NCBI GenBank assembly: GCA_024234895.1
Contig: JACKNJ010000010.1
Location: 52,952 to 116,951, forward strand
Direction: 5' to 3'
Source: Gammaproteobacteria bacterium
Lineage (GTDB): Bacteria > Pseudomonadota > Gammaproteobacteria > JACKNK01
DNA: 64,000 bases
The notes below the pieces were generated by a model. That model was not told the DNA's origin, searched no databases, and saw only the letters and a program-made list of their open reading frames with translations. Below, piece by piece: positions 34,060 to 44,067 of this stretch; position 1 is the first letter of the stretch; each line of letters starts with the position of its first letter. Made by a program: the position numbers and the translations under genes.

Positions 34060-34689
34060 TCAGCGGTACTCGAACACCGCCTTGCCGCGCTCGTCCAGGA
34101 GAACCTCCAGGCCGAGCTCCGGATAGCGCCAGCGGCCTCGTCCTTCACCCTCGTCGACGATCTCCGCCGGTGCACCAAAGCGCGAGGTCAGCATGTCGTT
34201 CTGAAAACGGACATAGACCGGCACGTAACTGATCGCGATCACCGGCTGCGCATCGAGCGCCGCCAGATCAGCCAAGCTGGGCGCATGGCGCCACTCGCCG
34301 GTCGAGGCGGGTTCGCGATCGACCGCGCGTTCGCGCAGCGCGTCGACATCCAGGCCATCGAGACCGATGGTCAGCACCACCCGGGAGATCATCGTGCCGA
34401 GCGGCACCAGGTCGAAGAAGGCCTCCATGCGCGCGCTGTCGGTGCTCATGCCATCGGCCGCGAACAGCGCCAGTTGCGCCTCGCGGACCATCAGCTTGCG
34501 CGCCTCGCCGAGCGTGGTCCGGCCCAGCGTGATGCCGAACACGCCGCGCTGGCCGTCCGCGTTCGTGCTGATCTGCCAGGGCATGTTCTCGACCACGTCG
34601 GGCGCCGGTTCACGCAGCCACCAGCCAAGCAGGAAGAACAGCGCGATGACGCCGACGCCGTACAGCGAGAATCGCAGGAACGTTTTCAT
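34060..34689 (-). CDS. Membrane-anchored conserved hypothetical protein
   Basis: A 209-residue protein with one N-terminal transmembrane helix (LYGVGVIALFFLLGWW). The periplasmic part contains ADGQRGVFGITLGRTTLGEA near its start and GRGRWRYPELGLEVLLDERG near its end, a pattern of conserved gammaproteobacterial hypothetical proteins with two SmpA-like 'factor H' style beta motifs. Function is unknown. It is divergent from the histidine kinase at 34786. Confidence 0.65.
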   Translation of the reverse strand: MKTFLRFSLYGVGVIALFFLLGWWLREPAPDVVENMPWQISTNADGQRGVFGITLGRTTLGEARKLMVREAQLALFAADGMSTDSARMEAFFDLVPLGTMISRVVLTIGLDGLDVDALRERAVDREPASTGEWRHAPSLADLAALDAQPVIAISYVPVYVRFQNDMLTSRFGAPAEIVDEGEGRGRWRYPELGLEVLLDERGKAVFEYR

Positions 34690-34785
34690 GGCCAGGGGTC
34701 CGAGTACGAATCAGGCCGGAGTCTAATGAGACGGAACCGCCGCGTCTCATCGAATCGCCGAAGCCAAGCGACTACCATCCGCGGC

Positions 34786-37125
34786 ATGAAGCTGCGCAAT
34801 GTCATCCTGCTGATCCTGTTCCTGTTCGGCCTGGCGCCGTTGTTGATCGCGCTGGCGGTCAACGCGCCGTTGCTGATGGACCGCCTGGAGCTGTTCTACA
34901 ACAACTCCCACCTGCAGAACCTGCGCGCCGACTTCCGCGACCTCGACCAGCACCTCGCCAGCCGTCACGACAGCGTGCGCCTGCTCGCCAAGATGCCGGA
35001 GGCGCCGCTGCTGATCGGCTCCGGCATGCCCCAGGAAGCCGCGAAACTGCACTTCCTGCAGTGGGTCAACCGCATGATGCAGGACCAGCTGGACATCCTC
35101 GGCATCACCTTCATCGGCACCGAGAACAACGTCCGCTATCACATGGTCCGCAACCCGCAGAACCAGAAGATGGAGCCGGACATCGAGGGCGGCAATGAAT
35201 TGCCGGATGAACTGTTCGACACCGCCATGGTCGCGCCGCCCGGCGCCGTGCTGCTGACGCCGGTGTCGATCAATCCGGAGGCCGAAGATCCCAGCCGCCT
35301 GATGGTGTTGCGCCTGGTCAGCCCGGTCATGAGCCTGTTCGTGCCGCCAGGGCAGAAGCGCGAAGGACGCATGGGCGTGGTCGCCATCGACATCGATGTC
35401 GGTGGCCTGGCCCGCGCCTACCGCGACACGCTGTGGGTGCACCACGACGGCCGCTACCTGGAAACCACATCCGCCGCGCTCGAGAACCGCGATGCCTTCA
35501 CCGACTTCCCCGGCCTCAAGGCGATTTTCACCAACGGCGAACTGGCGCTGTGGGAAGGCCCCAAGGGCTCGGTGATCTGGATTCCGCTGCTGCTCACGGA
35601 GAACAACGGTCGGCTGTGGGCGGGCCGCGAGGTGGACCCCTCGCCGCTGATCGAATTCCGCCAGACGGTCGCCTTCAGCGTGCTCAGCATCGTCATCGGC
35701 CTGGTGCTGGTGGTGCTGATCGCGGCGCGCTGGTTCGCGGTGCGCGTCGACCGCTTCTCGCACGAACTCACCGACGGCATCGGCAAGGTGCTGCGCAACA
35801 ACGAGGAAGTCGCCTTCGAGTGGCGCGGCACGCAGGAGGCGCACGACCTCGGCCGCCAGCTCACCGCGCTGGCCAAGACCCACGCCGACCACACCCACAA
35901 GCTGGAGCAGCACGCCCGCGAACTGGAGGAATCCAACCGCTACAAATCGCAGTTCCTGGCCAACGTCAGCCACGAGCTGCGCACGCCGCTGAACTCCATC
36001 CTGCTGCTCTCCAAACTGCTCGCGGCGGCGGACTCCAAGCTGAGCCCCGAACAACGCAAGCAGGCCGAGGTGATCCATAGCGCCGGCGCCGACCTGCACA
36101 CGCTGATCGACAACATCCTCGACCTGTCACGCATCGAGGCCGGCAAGTGCACCTTCACGCTGGAAAAGGTCGACCTGCCGCGCACCCTCGACAAGCTCGC
36201 CGACATGATGCGCCCGCTGGCCGAGAACAAGGGCCTGAAGCTGATCGTCGACATCACCGCGGACGCACCGCGCACCATCGTCACCGATGGCGAGAAGCTC
36301 CAGCAGATCCTGAAGAATTTCCTCTCCAACGCGATCAAGTTCACCGCCCAGGGCGAGGTCGCGGTCTGCCTGTATCGCAATGAGAGCCGCCAGGGACTGA
36401 GCTGTCCGGTACGCATCGACGTGCGCGACACCGGCGTCGGCATCCCGGTGGACAAGCAGGCGGCGGTATTCGAGGCCTTCCAGCAGGCCGACGGTTCCAC
36501 CAACCGCCGCTACGGCGGCACCGGTCTGGGGCTGACCATCAGCCGGTCGCTGGCGGAGATTCTGGGCGGTCGCATCCTGCTCAAGAGCAAGCCCGGCCAG
36601 GGCTCCACCTTCTCGGTGGTGCTGCCGATGGAATTCGACCGCAGCCAGGTGCCGCCCGACCAGCTCGCCGACGCGGACGAGGACCCGGACACCCATGCGC
36701 CGGTCGAGGCGCCGCTCGTCCATGCGGTGCCCGCGGCGGACTACGCCGGCGCGCGCGTGCTGCTGGTCGACGACGATCTGCGCAACCTGTTGGCGATGAC
36801 GCCGATCCTGGAAAGCTGGCATCTGCACGTCACCGCCGCCGGCGACGGTCGCGAAGCCCTGGACACACTCGACGAAGAGCCGCGTTTCGACCTGCTGCTG
36901 CTCGACATCATGATGCCGGGCATGGACGGATACGATACGCTCGGCGAACTTCGCGCCCGCCCGGAGTACCGTGATCTCAGGGTGGTGATCCTCACCGCCA
37001 GGGCCGGCGAAGATGACGAGGCGCAATGCCTGGCCGCCGGCGCGGATGGATACTTGCGCAAACCCGTGGATCCAGCCGAGCTCAAACAAGAGCTGGACCG
37101 CCTGCTGGGGGCTGCCCAGACGTGA
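34786..37125 (+). CDS. Hybrid sensor histidine kinase/response regulator
   Basis: A 779-residue inner-membrane sensor. Order: TM helix (6-28), a periplasmic sensor region of about 270 residues, a second TM helix (SVLSIVIGLVLVVLIAARWF), a HAMP-like linker and coiled coil, the HisKA domain with H396 in SHELRTPLN, the ATPase domain (NFLSNAIKFT; DTGVGIP; GGTGLGLTIS) and a C-terminal receiver with D707 in LLLLDIMMPGMDG. Complete and probably active. The input signal is unknown; it is followed after 52 bases by a receiver-PAS protein likely in the same pathway. Confidence 0.9.
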   Translation: MKLRNVILLILFLFGLAPLLIALAVNAPLLMDRLELFYNNSHLQNLRADFRDLDQHLASRHDSVRLLAKMPEAPLLIGSGMPQEAAKLHFLQWVNRMMQDQLDILGITFIGTENNVRYHMVRNPQNQKMEPDIEGGNELPDELFDTAMVAPPGAVLLTPVSINPEAEDPSRLMVLRLVSPVMSLFVPPGQKREGRMGVVAIDIDVGGLARAYRDTLWVHHDGRYLETTSAALENRDAFTDFPGLKAIFTNGELALWEGPKGSVIWIPLLLTENNGRLWAGREVDPSPLIEFRQTVAFSVLSIVIGLVLVVLIAARWFAVRVDRFSHELTDGIGKVLRNNEEVAFEWRGTQEAHDLGRQLTALAKTHADHTHKLEQHARELEESNRYKSQFLANVSHELRTPLNSILLLSKLLAAADSKLSPEQRKQAEVIHSAGADLHTLIDNILDLSRIEAGKCTFTLEKVDLPRTLDKLADMMRPLAENKGLKLIVDITADAPRTIVTDGEKLQQILKNFLSNAIKFTAQGEVAVCLYRNESRQGLSCPVRIDVRDTGVGIPVDKQAAVFEAFQQADGSTNRRYGGTGLGLTISRSLAEILGGRILLKSKPGQGSTFSVVLPMEFDRSQVPPDQLADADEDPDTHAPVEAPLVHAVPAADYAGARVLLVDDDLRNLLAMTPILESWHLHVTAAGDGREALDTLDEEPRFDLLLLDIMMPGMDGYDTLGELRARPEYRDLRVVILTARAGEDDEAQCLAAGADGYLRKPVDPAELKQELDRLLGAAQT

Positions 37126-37177
37126 TGCTCACGGCACACGTCCGCTGACTCCCGCCACCACCGAAGACACCTCGCCC

Positions 37178-38032
37178 ATGAACCGATACGCCGGTTTCAA
37201 GCTGCTGATCGTCGACGACAATCAGAACAATCTGTACACGCTCCGCAGCCTGATCGAGAAACACATGGACGTCGCCATCCTGGAGGCGACCTCCGGCCAG
37301 CAGGCCATCGACGTCGCCCTCGCCGACGGCGACATCGACCTGATCATCCTCGACGTGCAGATGCCCGAGATGGACGGTTTCCAGACCGCCTCCATGCTCA
37401 AGATCCGCAAGAAGACCCGCGACATCCCGATCATCTTCCTGACCGCCGCGTTCAAGTCGCACGAGTTCCAGCAGAAGGGTTTCGAGGTCGGCGGCGTCGA
37501 CTACCTGCTCAAGCCGATCGACGACCTGCTGCTGCTCAACAAGCTGTCGACCTACTTCCGCCTGATCGAGAAGGAACGCGAGCTTAATCGCGTGCTCGAA
37601 GAGAAGGTCGCCGAACGCACCCGGGAACTGGCCGACGCCAAGCGCTACCTGGAAAACATCATCAACACCATGGGCGAGGCGCTGCTGGTGCTCGGCCCGG
37701 GTGGCAAGATCACCCAGGCCAACCCGGCGGCGCGCGCCATGCTCGGCTACGCCGACGACACCCTGATCGGCATGGCGATCGGCGACGTCTTCGAGGAAGA
37801 CGAGGCCGAGCAGGCCAACGCGTTCATGGGCTCCTGGCTGGAAGCCGTGATCCGCAGCGGCGTGATCAAGGACATCGCGGCGCGTTTCATCGCCGCCGAC
37901 CAGAGCCAGATACCGATTCTTTTTTCGCGCACCGCCATGCTCGACGAGCGTGGCAAACCGGTGATGATCATCCTGATCGCCAAGGACATGACCGGCTACC
38001 AGCGCACCGACTGCGACGACGCCAGTGATTGA
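37178..38032 (+). CDS. Response regulator with receiver and PAS domains
   Basis: A 284-residue protein: receiver domain (10-130, phospho-acceptor D59 in LIILDVQMPEMDG, Lys in LLKPID), a coiled-coil linker (KERELNRVLEEKVAERTREL), then a PAS domain (about 160-270, ALLVLGPGGKITQANPAARA). No output domain such as a kinase, GGDEF or HTH is attached, so it probably relays within a multi-protein signalling complex with the upstream hybrid kinase. ATG at 37178 begins MNRYAGFKLLIVDDN. Confidence 0.88.
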   Translation: MNRYAGFKLLIVDDNQNNLYTLRSLIEKHMDVAILEATSGQQAIDVALADGDIDLIILDVQMPEMDGFQTASMLKIRKKTRDIPIIFLTAAFKSHEFQQKGFEVGGVDYLLKPIDDLLLLNKLSTYFRLIEKERELNRVLEEKVAERTRELADAKRYLENIINTMGEALLVLGPGGKITQANPAARAMLGYADDTLIGMAIGDVFEEDEAEQANAFMGSWLEAVIRSGVIKDIAARFIAADQSQIPILFSRTAMLDERGKPVMIILIAKDMTGYQRTDCDDASD

Positions 38033-38043
38033 GAGGACGCGCC

Positions 38044-38376
38044 ATGAACGACACCGATGACTTCGACTCCGACGAGATGACCCCCGACGAGAACCAGACG
38101 CTGACCGCGAATGCGTTGAAGGCGATGGCGCATCCGCTGCGCTGGCGCATCCTCTGCATTCTCGGCGACAAGGAGCTGTCGGTCGGCGAGATCGTCGACC
38201 AGATCGGCACCTCGCAGAGCAACGTCTCCCAGCACCTCGACCAGTTGCGCACCAAGCACATCCTGGTCTCGCGCAAGGAGGCCAACCGCATCTTCTACCG
38301 CATCCGCAACGACCAGCTGCTGATGCTGATCGGCACCATGCGCGAAGTGCTCTGCCCGATGAACCTGGAAGGCTGA
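38044..38376 (+). CDS. ArsR-family repressor with SqrR/BigR-like cysteine pair
   Basis: A 110-residue winged-helix regulator: LKAMAHPLRWRILCIL, then the recognition helix IGTSQSNVSQHLDQLRTKHI and wing RKEANRIFYRI. Cys38 (RILC) and Cys104 (EVLCP) are 66 residues apart, as in the sulfide/persulfide sensors SqrR and BigR, whose C41 and C107 form a tetrasulfide bridge. No metal-binding CxC motif of classical ArsR/SmtB is present. I infer a reactive-sulfur-sensing repressor, apt for a sulfur oxidiser. It is 11 bases after the receiver-PAS gene and one base before a 62-residue membrane protein gene. Confidence 0.82.
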   Translation: MNDTDDFDSDEMTPDENQTLTANALKAMAHPLRWRILCILGDKELSVGEIVDQIGTSQSNVSQHLDQLRTKHILVSRKEANRIFYRIRNDQLLMLIGTMREVLCPMNLEG

Positions 38377-38377
38377 C

Positions 38378-38566
38378 GTGGAAGAACCGGCCACCTGGGA
38401 GAAAATCCTCGGCGCGATCCTCGTCGCCGGCCTGCTGTTCTTCATGTGGCCGGGCGTGAAGGCCGCGATGGCCCGATCCCGCGAGGCCCCCAAGGACTGG
38501 AACGGCATGCTCATCCCGCTCGGCGCGGTGGTGCTGTTCGTGATCTTCCTGATCGCCATGGTCTGA
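38378..38566 (+). CDS. Small two-helix membrane protein
   Basis: A 62-residue protein with two hydrophobic segments (ILGAILVAGLLFFMWPGVKA and LIPLGAVVLFVIFLIAMV) joined by a basic loop. GTG start one base after the regulator stop, so the two are surely co-translated. Function unknown; similar tiny proteins accompany some ArsR-type repressors. Confidence 0.65.
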   Translation: MEEPATWEKILGAILVAGLLFFMWPGVKAAMARSREAPKDWNGMLIPLGAVVLFVIFLIAMV

Positions 38567-38641
38567 GCCAGCGTCATCCTCCATCCACGCCATGCGTCGT
38601 AAACTCCGGGGACGGATCGCATACCCCGGAGAGCCGTCACC

Positions 38642-41485
38642 ATGTTCCGCCGCCTGCTGGCGCCCCTGTTCCTGCCCCTCGCCCTGCTCGTCGCCGCGCT
38701 GGTGTTCAGCCTGCCCTGGATCGCCGAGCAGGCACTCCTCACCAACCTGCGCGCACAGGGTTATCAGGCTTCGTTGCAAGCCCTGGACATCGCGCCGGGG
38801 CGGCTCGCACTGCGCAAGCTCCACGTTTCCCGGGACGGCGAAGTGGTCACCCGTATCCAGAATCTGGTGGTCAGGTTCGGCATCGGCGACCTGCTGCGCG
38901 GGCGGGTGATGATCCGTGAAGTCCTCGTGGACGGGGCCCTGCTGACGCTGCGCGAGCAGGCGGACGGTGGCTGGGAGCTGTTGGGCATGCCCGCCGTGGC
39001 CAAACGTGCCGACGCCGCTACCGACCAGCCGGAAGAAGCGGTCGCCACCCCCGATCTCGGCCTCGGTCGCATCGATCTGCGCGATTCCCGGCTCCGTCTG
39101 CTCCGCCGATTCGGCGAACGCGTCGCCAACATCCAGCTCGCCTACGTCGGGCCCCTGGCCACCTGGGAAGCGGACAACAAAACCCCGTACCAGCTCGTCG
39201 CGCACGGCGACTTCGGCAGCCTGCGCGCCACCGGCCATGTCACGCCGTTCGCCACCCCCATGCGGGCGCATGCGGACATCACCTGGCTGGACGGGATGCC
39301 CGACCGGGTCGTCGATTTCGTGCAAGGCGGTCTGCCCGCGCCGCTGACGGCACTGGGCGGTCGTTTCCGATCACACCTCGTGGTCGACGCCAGCAACGCC
39401 GATGACGTCTGGCGCGCCGATGGCCGGATCGACATGCAGGCCGTGGGGATAGCGGTCGCGACCCGCGACCGGGAACGCCTCGATGCCGCCGAGCTGAATA
39501 TCGACACCACCTTCTCGGCCGATGCGAACGCCCATACACTCGCTGGCCGCGTCTCGGGCCACGGCGTGAGCTCCTTGAACCCGCAAGGCGTCCTGCGCAT
39601 TGGCGAGTACACCTGGCAGGGAACGGCGGGGCAGCGGACCGATGGCGCCGGAGCTCATCAGTTCACCGAGGCCAAGGTCGAATTGAAGGCAATCGCGCTG
39701 GACTCCGACGCGGATCAGCGGGGCTCGCTCGCCCACCTCGCATGGAACGGTCGCGGCGAGCGCCAACCGAACGGTCAGATGGCCGTGAACGGCGCGTTGA
39801 CCGCCGACGACGCCGAGATCGCACTGACCGATTTGTCCGCGAAGCTCCGTGGCGTCACCTGGAATGGCAGCCTGACGGGCGATCCGACCAGCACGATGAG
39901 CGTGGATGGCGAACTGCGCCTGGCGGGCCTGGCGGCAAACCAGGGCCAACGCACGGTCGGTGCGGAGCTCCTGCACTGGCAGGGCCAGGCCGACATCGAC
40001 ACGGCGACGCCGCGCACAAAGCTTCTGGGCGGCCTGGCCCTGACCGATGCGGCCTTTGACGGCGACGGCGTCAGCGCGAAGCTGGCCGGGTTGAACGCCG
40101 CCGGGCTGAGCCTGGTGACCGGCGCAGAGGGCATCGAATCGGTCGACACCGGACTGCACCTGAATGGCCTGCAAGCCAGCCAGCACCCCCACCGGCTTGC
40201 CATCGCGGAACTCGATGCGCCGGCCCTCGAATTCCGCCCGCCCAATGCCTTGCGGGCGGGGATGATCGCCATCGGCGGCATACAAGCGGACGTTGTCCAT
40301 CAGGCGCCCACGCCCGCGCGGACCGGCGCCCCCACCAACCAGGCCAGCGCGAGCACAGCCCCCGCCGGCGACGGCCCCGAAACCGACATCGCGGTGGCCG
40401 GCGTCGCGTTGCGGGGCGGGCACATCAATTTCCGTGACGAAACCCTGTCGCCGGCGTTCACCGCCCAGATCAAGGGTATCGACCTGAAACTCGGCGCCTT
40501 CGCGAGCGCGCGGCCGGACACCCCCAGCGAGATCGAACTCAGCGCGATTCTCGGCGAAGCCGGACAACTCGATCTGTCCGGTTCGGTCCGCCCCCTGCAA
40601 CCCACCGCGTTCGCGGACCTGAAAGGCGCCCTGCTCGGCTTCGACATGCCCACGCTCAATCCTTATCTGCGTTCCGAACTGGGTGAGGAGGTCGAGAGTG
40701 GCCAGCTCGACGTGAATGCCGACATCGGAATCGAACGGAATCAGCTCGACGTGCGCAACCAGATCGAGGTACGCAAGCTGGTGCTGCGCAAGGCAGGCGG
40801 CGCGACCTCCGCAAGCCACGCTCGATCGGAGCCGTTGCCCGCCGCCCTCGACCAGGACCGCAAGGATGAGATCGGCGGCGGCTCGCTGCTGAACTCGGCG
40901 GTCAGCCTGCTGAGTGATTCCAACGACACGATCAAGCTCAAGCTGCCGATCACCGGCGCGGTCGACGATCCAAAATTCGATCTAAGCGACGCGATCAACA
41001 CCGCGCTCAGCAAATCCATCGCGACCGGCGTGCTGCTGTACTTCCAGCCGCTCGGCGCGCTGGTCGCGGTCGGCAAGCTCGCGAGCAGCCAGTTCAGCGT
41101 GCTGGAGTTCAACCCGGTGGCGTTCAAACCCGGCGACGCCAACCTCGACGGCGAAGCCAAGGCCTATCTCGCCGACCTCGCCAAACGTCTGGCCGACCGC
41201 CCGAACATCAACGTGAAGGTCTGCGCGGTGGCGACCGAATCCGACCGTGCCGCGTTGACGCCCAAAGCCGCACCGCCGGCTAAAGAGGATTCCGCCAAGC
41301 AGGAAACGCCGCCACCGCCAGCGGTGGACAACGTGACGTTGCTGAAACTGGCCAAGGAACGCGCCAACTCGGTCACGCGCCACCTGAGCGCGAACCTCGG
41401 CATCGCCGCCACCCGCCTGGTCGGTTGCGCCGCCGGCATCGCCAAGCAGGCCGATGCGACTCCCGGCGTGCGACTCGGTCAATGA
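38642..41485 (+). CDS. DUF748/AsmA-like envelope protein
   Basis: A 947-residue protein with one N-terminal membrane anchor (LLAPLFLPLALLVAALVFSL). The long periplasmic part is made of repeating beta strands (for example LGRIDLRDSRLRLLRRF, GLHLNGLQASQHPHRLAIAE) as in AsmA/YdbH-like and DUF748 proteins, thought to form bridges that move phospholipids to the outer membrane. Near the C-terminus FNPVAFKPGDANLDGEAKAY and LADRPNINVKVCAVAT resemble the OmpA-like end of DUF748 proteins. ATG at 38642 directly precedes the anchor. Confidence 0.8.
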   Translation: MFRRLLAPLFLPLALLVAALVFSLPWIAEQALLTNLRAQGYQASLQALDIAPGRLALRKLHVSRDGEVVTRIQNLVVRFGIGDLLRGRVMIREVLVDGALLTLREQADGGWELLGMPAVAKRADAATDQPEEAVATPDLGLGRIDLRDSRLRLLRRFGERVANIQLAYVGPLATWEADNKTPYQLVAHGDFGSLRATGHVTPFATPMRAHADITWLDGMPDRVVDFVQGGLPAPLTALGGRFRSHLVVDASNADDVWRADGRIDMQAVGIAVATRDRERLDAAELNIDTTFSADANAHTLAGRVSGHGVSSLNPQGVLRIGEYTWQGTAGQRTDGAGAHQFTEAKVELKAIALDSDADQRGSLAHLAWNGRGERQPNGQMAVNGALTADDAEIALTDLSAKLRGVTWNGSLTGDPTSTMSVDGELRLAGLAANQGQRTVGAELLHWQGQADIDTATPRTKLLGGLALTDAAFDGDGVSAKLAGLNAAGLSLVTGAEGIESVDTGLHLNGLQASQHPHRLAIAELDAPALEFRPPNALRAGMIAIGGIQADVVHQAPTPARTGAPTNQASASTAPAGDGPETDIAVAGVALRGGHINFRDETLSPAFTAQIKGIDLKLGAFASARPDTPSEIELSAILGEAGQLDLSGSVRPLQPTAFADLKGALLGFDMPTLNPYLRSELGEEVESGQLDVNADIGIERNQLDVRNQIEVRKLVLRKAGGATSASHARSEPLPAALDQDRKDEIGGGSLLNSAVSLLSDSNDTIKLKLPITGAVDDPKFDLSDAINTALSKSIATGVLLYFQPLGALVAVGKLASSQFSVLEFNPVAFKPGDANLDGEAKAYLADLAKRLADRPNINVKVCAVATESDRAALTPKAAPPAKEDSAKQETPPPPAVDNVTLLKLAKERANSVTRHLSANLGIAATRLVGCAAGIAKQADATPGVRLGQ

Positions 41486-41569
41486 GCCGATCCCGGGGCA
41501 CGACAGGCGTAGGCGCGTCCGGACGCGGACGCTAATATCCGCCTTCATTCCCTTGCGTTCGACGACACG

Positions 41570-42469
41570 ATGACCGACACCGCCCCGCTGTTCGAATCCA
41601 GCATCAAGAGCCTGCCGATGATCCATCGCGGCAAGGTCCGCGATATCTACGCGATCGACGATCAACACATGCTGATCGTGACCACCGACCGGCTGTCGGC
41701 CTTCGATGTGGTGATGCCGACGCCGATCCCCGGCAAGGGCGCGGTGCTGACGGCGGTCTCGGCGTTCTGGTTCCGGCAGCTCCGCCCCATCATCGACAAC
41801 CAGATGTCCTCGATGACGCTCGAACAGGCCCTGCCCGATCCCGCCGAGCGCGCCGAGGTGGAAGGCCGCGCGATCGTGGTGCGGCGCCTCAAGGCGCTGC
41901 CGATCGAAGCCATCGTGCGCGGTTATCTGGTCGGCTCCGGCTGGAAGGACTATCAGGCCACCGGCAAGGTCTGCGGCATCCCGTTGCCGGCCGGCATGGC
42001 ACAGGCCGGCAAGCTCGATCAACCGCTGTTCACGCCATCCTCGAAGGCCGCCGTCGGCGAACACGACGAGAATATCGATTTCGAGCAGGTCGCCGCGCTG
42101 ATCGGTCGCGATCTCGCCGAACAGGTCCGCGACGTCAGCATCCGTCTGTACAGCGCCGCCCGCGACCACGCCGCCGCGCGCGGCATCATCATCGCCGACA
42201 CCAAGTTCGAGTTCGGCACCGATGAGAACGGCAAGCTGGTGCTGATCGACGAGGTGCTGACGCCCGATTCCTCGCGCTTCTGGCCGGCCGATCAGTACCG
42301 CACCGGCACCAATCCCCCGTCCTTCGACAAGCAGTTCGTGCGCGATTACCTGGAGACCCTGGACTGGAACAAGCAGCCGCCCGGGCCGACGATCCCGGCG
42401 GACATCGTCGCCAGCACGGCAGCCAAGTACCGGGAGGCGCAGGCGCGCCTGACCGGCAGCCGTCTTTGA
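41570..42469 (+). CDS. purC: SAICAR synthase
   Basis: A 299-residue phosphoribosylaminoimidazole-succinocarboxamide synthase, which adds aspartate to CAIR in purine synthesis. Motifs: [20 protein letters not shown] near the N-terminus, [43 protein letters not shown] and [12 protein letters not shown]. Length about 300 marks the longer, yeast-like form frequent in many proteobacteria, rather than the ~240-residue E. coli type. Confidence 0.94.
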   Translation: MTDTAPLFESSIKSLPMIHRGKVRDIYAIDDQHMLIVTTDRLSAFDVVMPTPIPGKGAVLTAVSAFWFRQLRPIIDNQMSSMTLEQALPDPAERAEVEGRAIVVRRLKALPIEAIVRGYLVGSGWKDYQATGKVCGIPLPAGMAQAGKLDQPLFTPSSKAAVGEHDENIDFEQVAALIGRDLAEQVRDVSIRLYSAARDHAAARGIIIADTKFEFGTDENGKLVLIDEVLTPDSSRFWPADQYRTGTNPPSFDKQFVRDYLETLDWNKQPPGPTIPADIVASTAAKYREAQARLTGSRL

Positions 42470-42491
42470 CCGATCACGAGGAGCCCGACCG

Positions 42492-43466
42492 ATGCCCGTC
42501 GATGCCGCGCTGAGGGAGAACATCAACCAGCACCGGACCGCGATCGAGAACATGATCCGCGAGCCGATGCGCCGTCTGACCGAGCAGTGTTTGCCCGTCT
42601 GGAACGACCGGCGGGCGCTGGATCAGGTGCTCGCGAAGGGCTTTCATACCATCCCGCACTGCAAGTTCCTGTACGTGATGGCGCCCAACGCCGTCCAGGT
42701 CAGTTCCAACATGGCGCACTACGGGCTGATCGAGTCTGACTACCGTCGCGATCGCTCACAGCGCCCGTACATGACCGAACTCCGTCCCGGCGACGAGTTC
42801 CGGCTATCCGAGTCGTACATCTCGCTGCGCGAACGGCGGCCGTCGGTGACCGGGATCCACGCGATCCTCGACGGCGGGCGTCTGATCGGCTATCTCGGCG
42901 CGGACTTCGACCTGCGCGCGATGCCGTTCTCCGCGCCGATCTACGAGGAACCGAGTGTCTGGCGGCAGCTCAAGGGCGACCCGTCGATCCGCGGAGGCCT
43001 GTTCGCGCAGACCCGGACGGACAGCGTGCTCGACAAGAACGTCGATACCGTGCTCGCGGTGATGCACGAGCTGTTCATCGACCGCGGCCTGTTCCACGGC
43101 AAGATCCACTTCGCCTCCAGCCGGGCCACGGTCTGGTTCTATGACGACCCGTACCGCTACCGCATCCTTGGCATCGATGCCTTGACCGACCCGGACATCT
43201 GCATGGCCTTCCCTCGCCGGGATTACCCGGACGAAGCCACGACGCCGATCGGTTATGTCCGCGAGGTTCTGCAGATGTTCAAGGAACTGCGCTTCATGGA
43301 CGAAACGCTCTACCTGCGCTCAGGCACACTCAACGTGATCAACAACATGGTCGGCCTGACCTTCTCCTGCGACGGCTCACACTACATGAGCGTCGACGAG
43401 TTCCTCGAAAAGGACCTGGCGTTCTGGGTCGGTGAAACCGGCGGCGATTCGTCAGCCTGCGGCTGA
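42492..43466 (+). CDS. PDC/Cache-type sensory domain protein
   Basis: A 324-residue soluble protein. The N-terminal helix and REPMRRLTEQCLPVWNDRRA, CKFLYVMAPNAVQVSSNM, RSQRPYMTE and GGRLIGYLGADFDLRAMPF match the PDC sensor fold of chemoreceptors, but there is no membrane helix or output domain. The C-terminal half (about 160-324) is not recognised. Stand-alone PDC proteins often bind small ligands and modulate signalling. AGGAG lies upstream, 22 bases after purC. Its end overlaps the converging gene by 15 bases. Confidence 0.75.
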   Translation: MPVDAALRENINQHRTAIENMIREPMRRLTEQCLPVWNDRRALDQVLAKGFHTIPHCKFLYVMAPNAVQVSSNMAHYGLIESDYRRDRSQRPYMTELRPGDEFRLSESYISLRERRPSVTGIHAILDGGRLIGYLGADFDLRAMPFSAPIYEEPSVWRQLKGDPSIRGGLFAQTRTDSVLDKNVDTVLAVMHELFIDRGLFHGKIHFASSRATVWFYDDPYRYRILGIDALTDPDICMAFPRRDYPDEATTPIGYVREVLQMFKELRFMDETLYLRSGTLNVINNMVGLTFSCDGSHYMSVDEFLEKDLAFWVGETGGDSSACG

Positions 43467-43934
43467 CGCGACATCGGTCTTGCGTCGCCCGAGGTCTGTC
43501 CGCAAAGCCCCGCGCAGCGGATGACGGCGCTCGACCGGACAGGAGAAGCACACCACGGTCCGGGCGCCACCCGCTTCCAGGGCCAGACCACGCTCGAACG
43601 ACGCCACCGGCGAATCGTTACAGCGTGAGAACATGAATATCTGCTCCTTGCCCGAGTCCGGGAACAGACCGTTCAAGGTCTCCAACGCCGTCCTGAACGC
43701 CGGATACAACGTCGCCGTCGACATCACGCCGCGATCGCGGACCTGATTGCGGATCTCCCGGCAGACCGACTCGTCCAGCGTCTGTCTGGCGCGTTGGTCC
43801 AGCCACCAGCCGCCACGCTGCCGGGTGATCTCAAAGACGAGCACATCGAACGGCACCTGTCCGTTTGGCGCAGGTTGCAGGATGGACAGCGTCCCCGAGG
43901 ACGCGGTCGCGATGCGGTTGGTGACCAGATACAC
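43452..43934 (-). CDS. Hypothetical protein (160 aa)
   Basis: A soluble 160-residue protein with a beta-rich start (MYLVTNRIATASSGTLSILQ) and the motif IFMFSRCNDSPVASFERGLA; no domain recognised. The ORF has typical GC3 codon use, which supports coding. It converges on the PDC protein gene with a 15-base overlap of 3' ends. The N-terminal FDVLVFEITRQRGGWWLDQR segment has no known match from memory. Confidence 0.55.
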   Translation of the reverse strand: MYLVTNRIATASSGTLSILQPAPNGQVPFDVLVFEITRQRGGWWLDQRARQTLDESVCREIRNQVRDRGVMSTATLYPAFRTALETLNGLFPDSGKEQIFMFSRCNDSPVASFERGLALEAGGARTVVCFSCPVERRHPLRGALRTDLGRRKTDVASAAG

Positions 43935-44067
43935 AGGCGGCTCTCTGACGAGTTGCGAAGAGTGTTACCAATAGAGCATCGCGACCGTCAGGAAAAGTGG
44001 CAGCACGAATTTGCGGCGGCACGCCCTTGCGCTGGCGCAATGCGGCGGATGCGCCCAGCCTTGCCGG

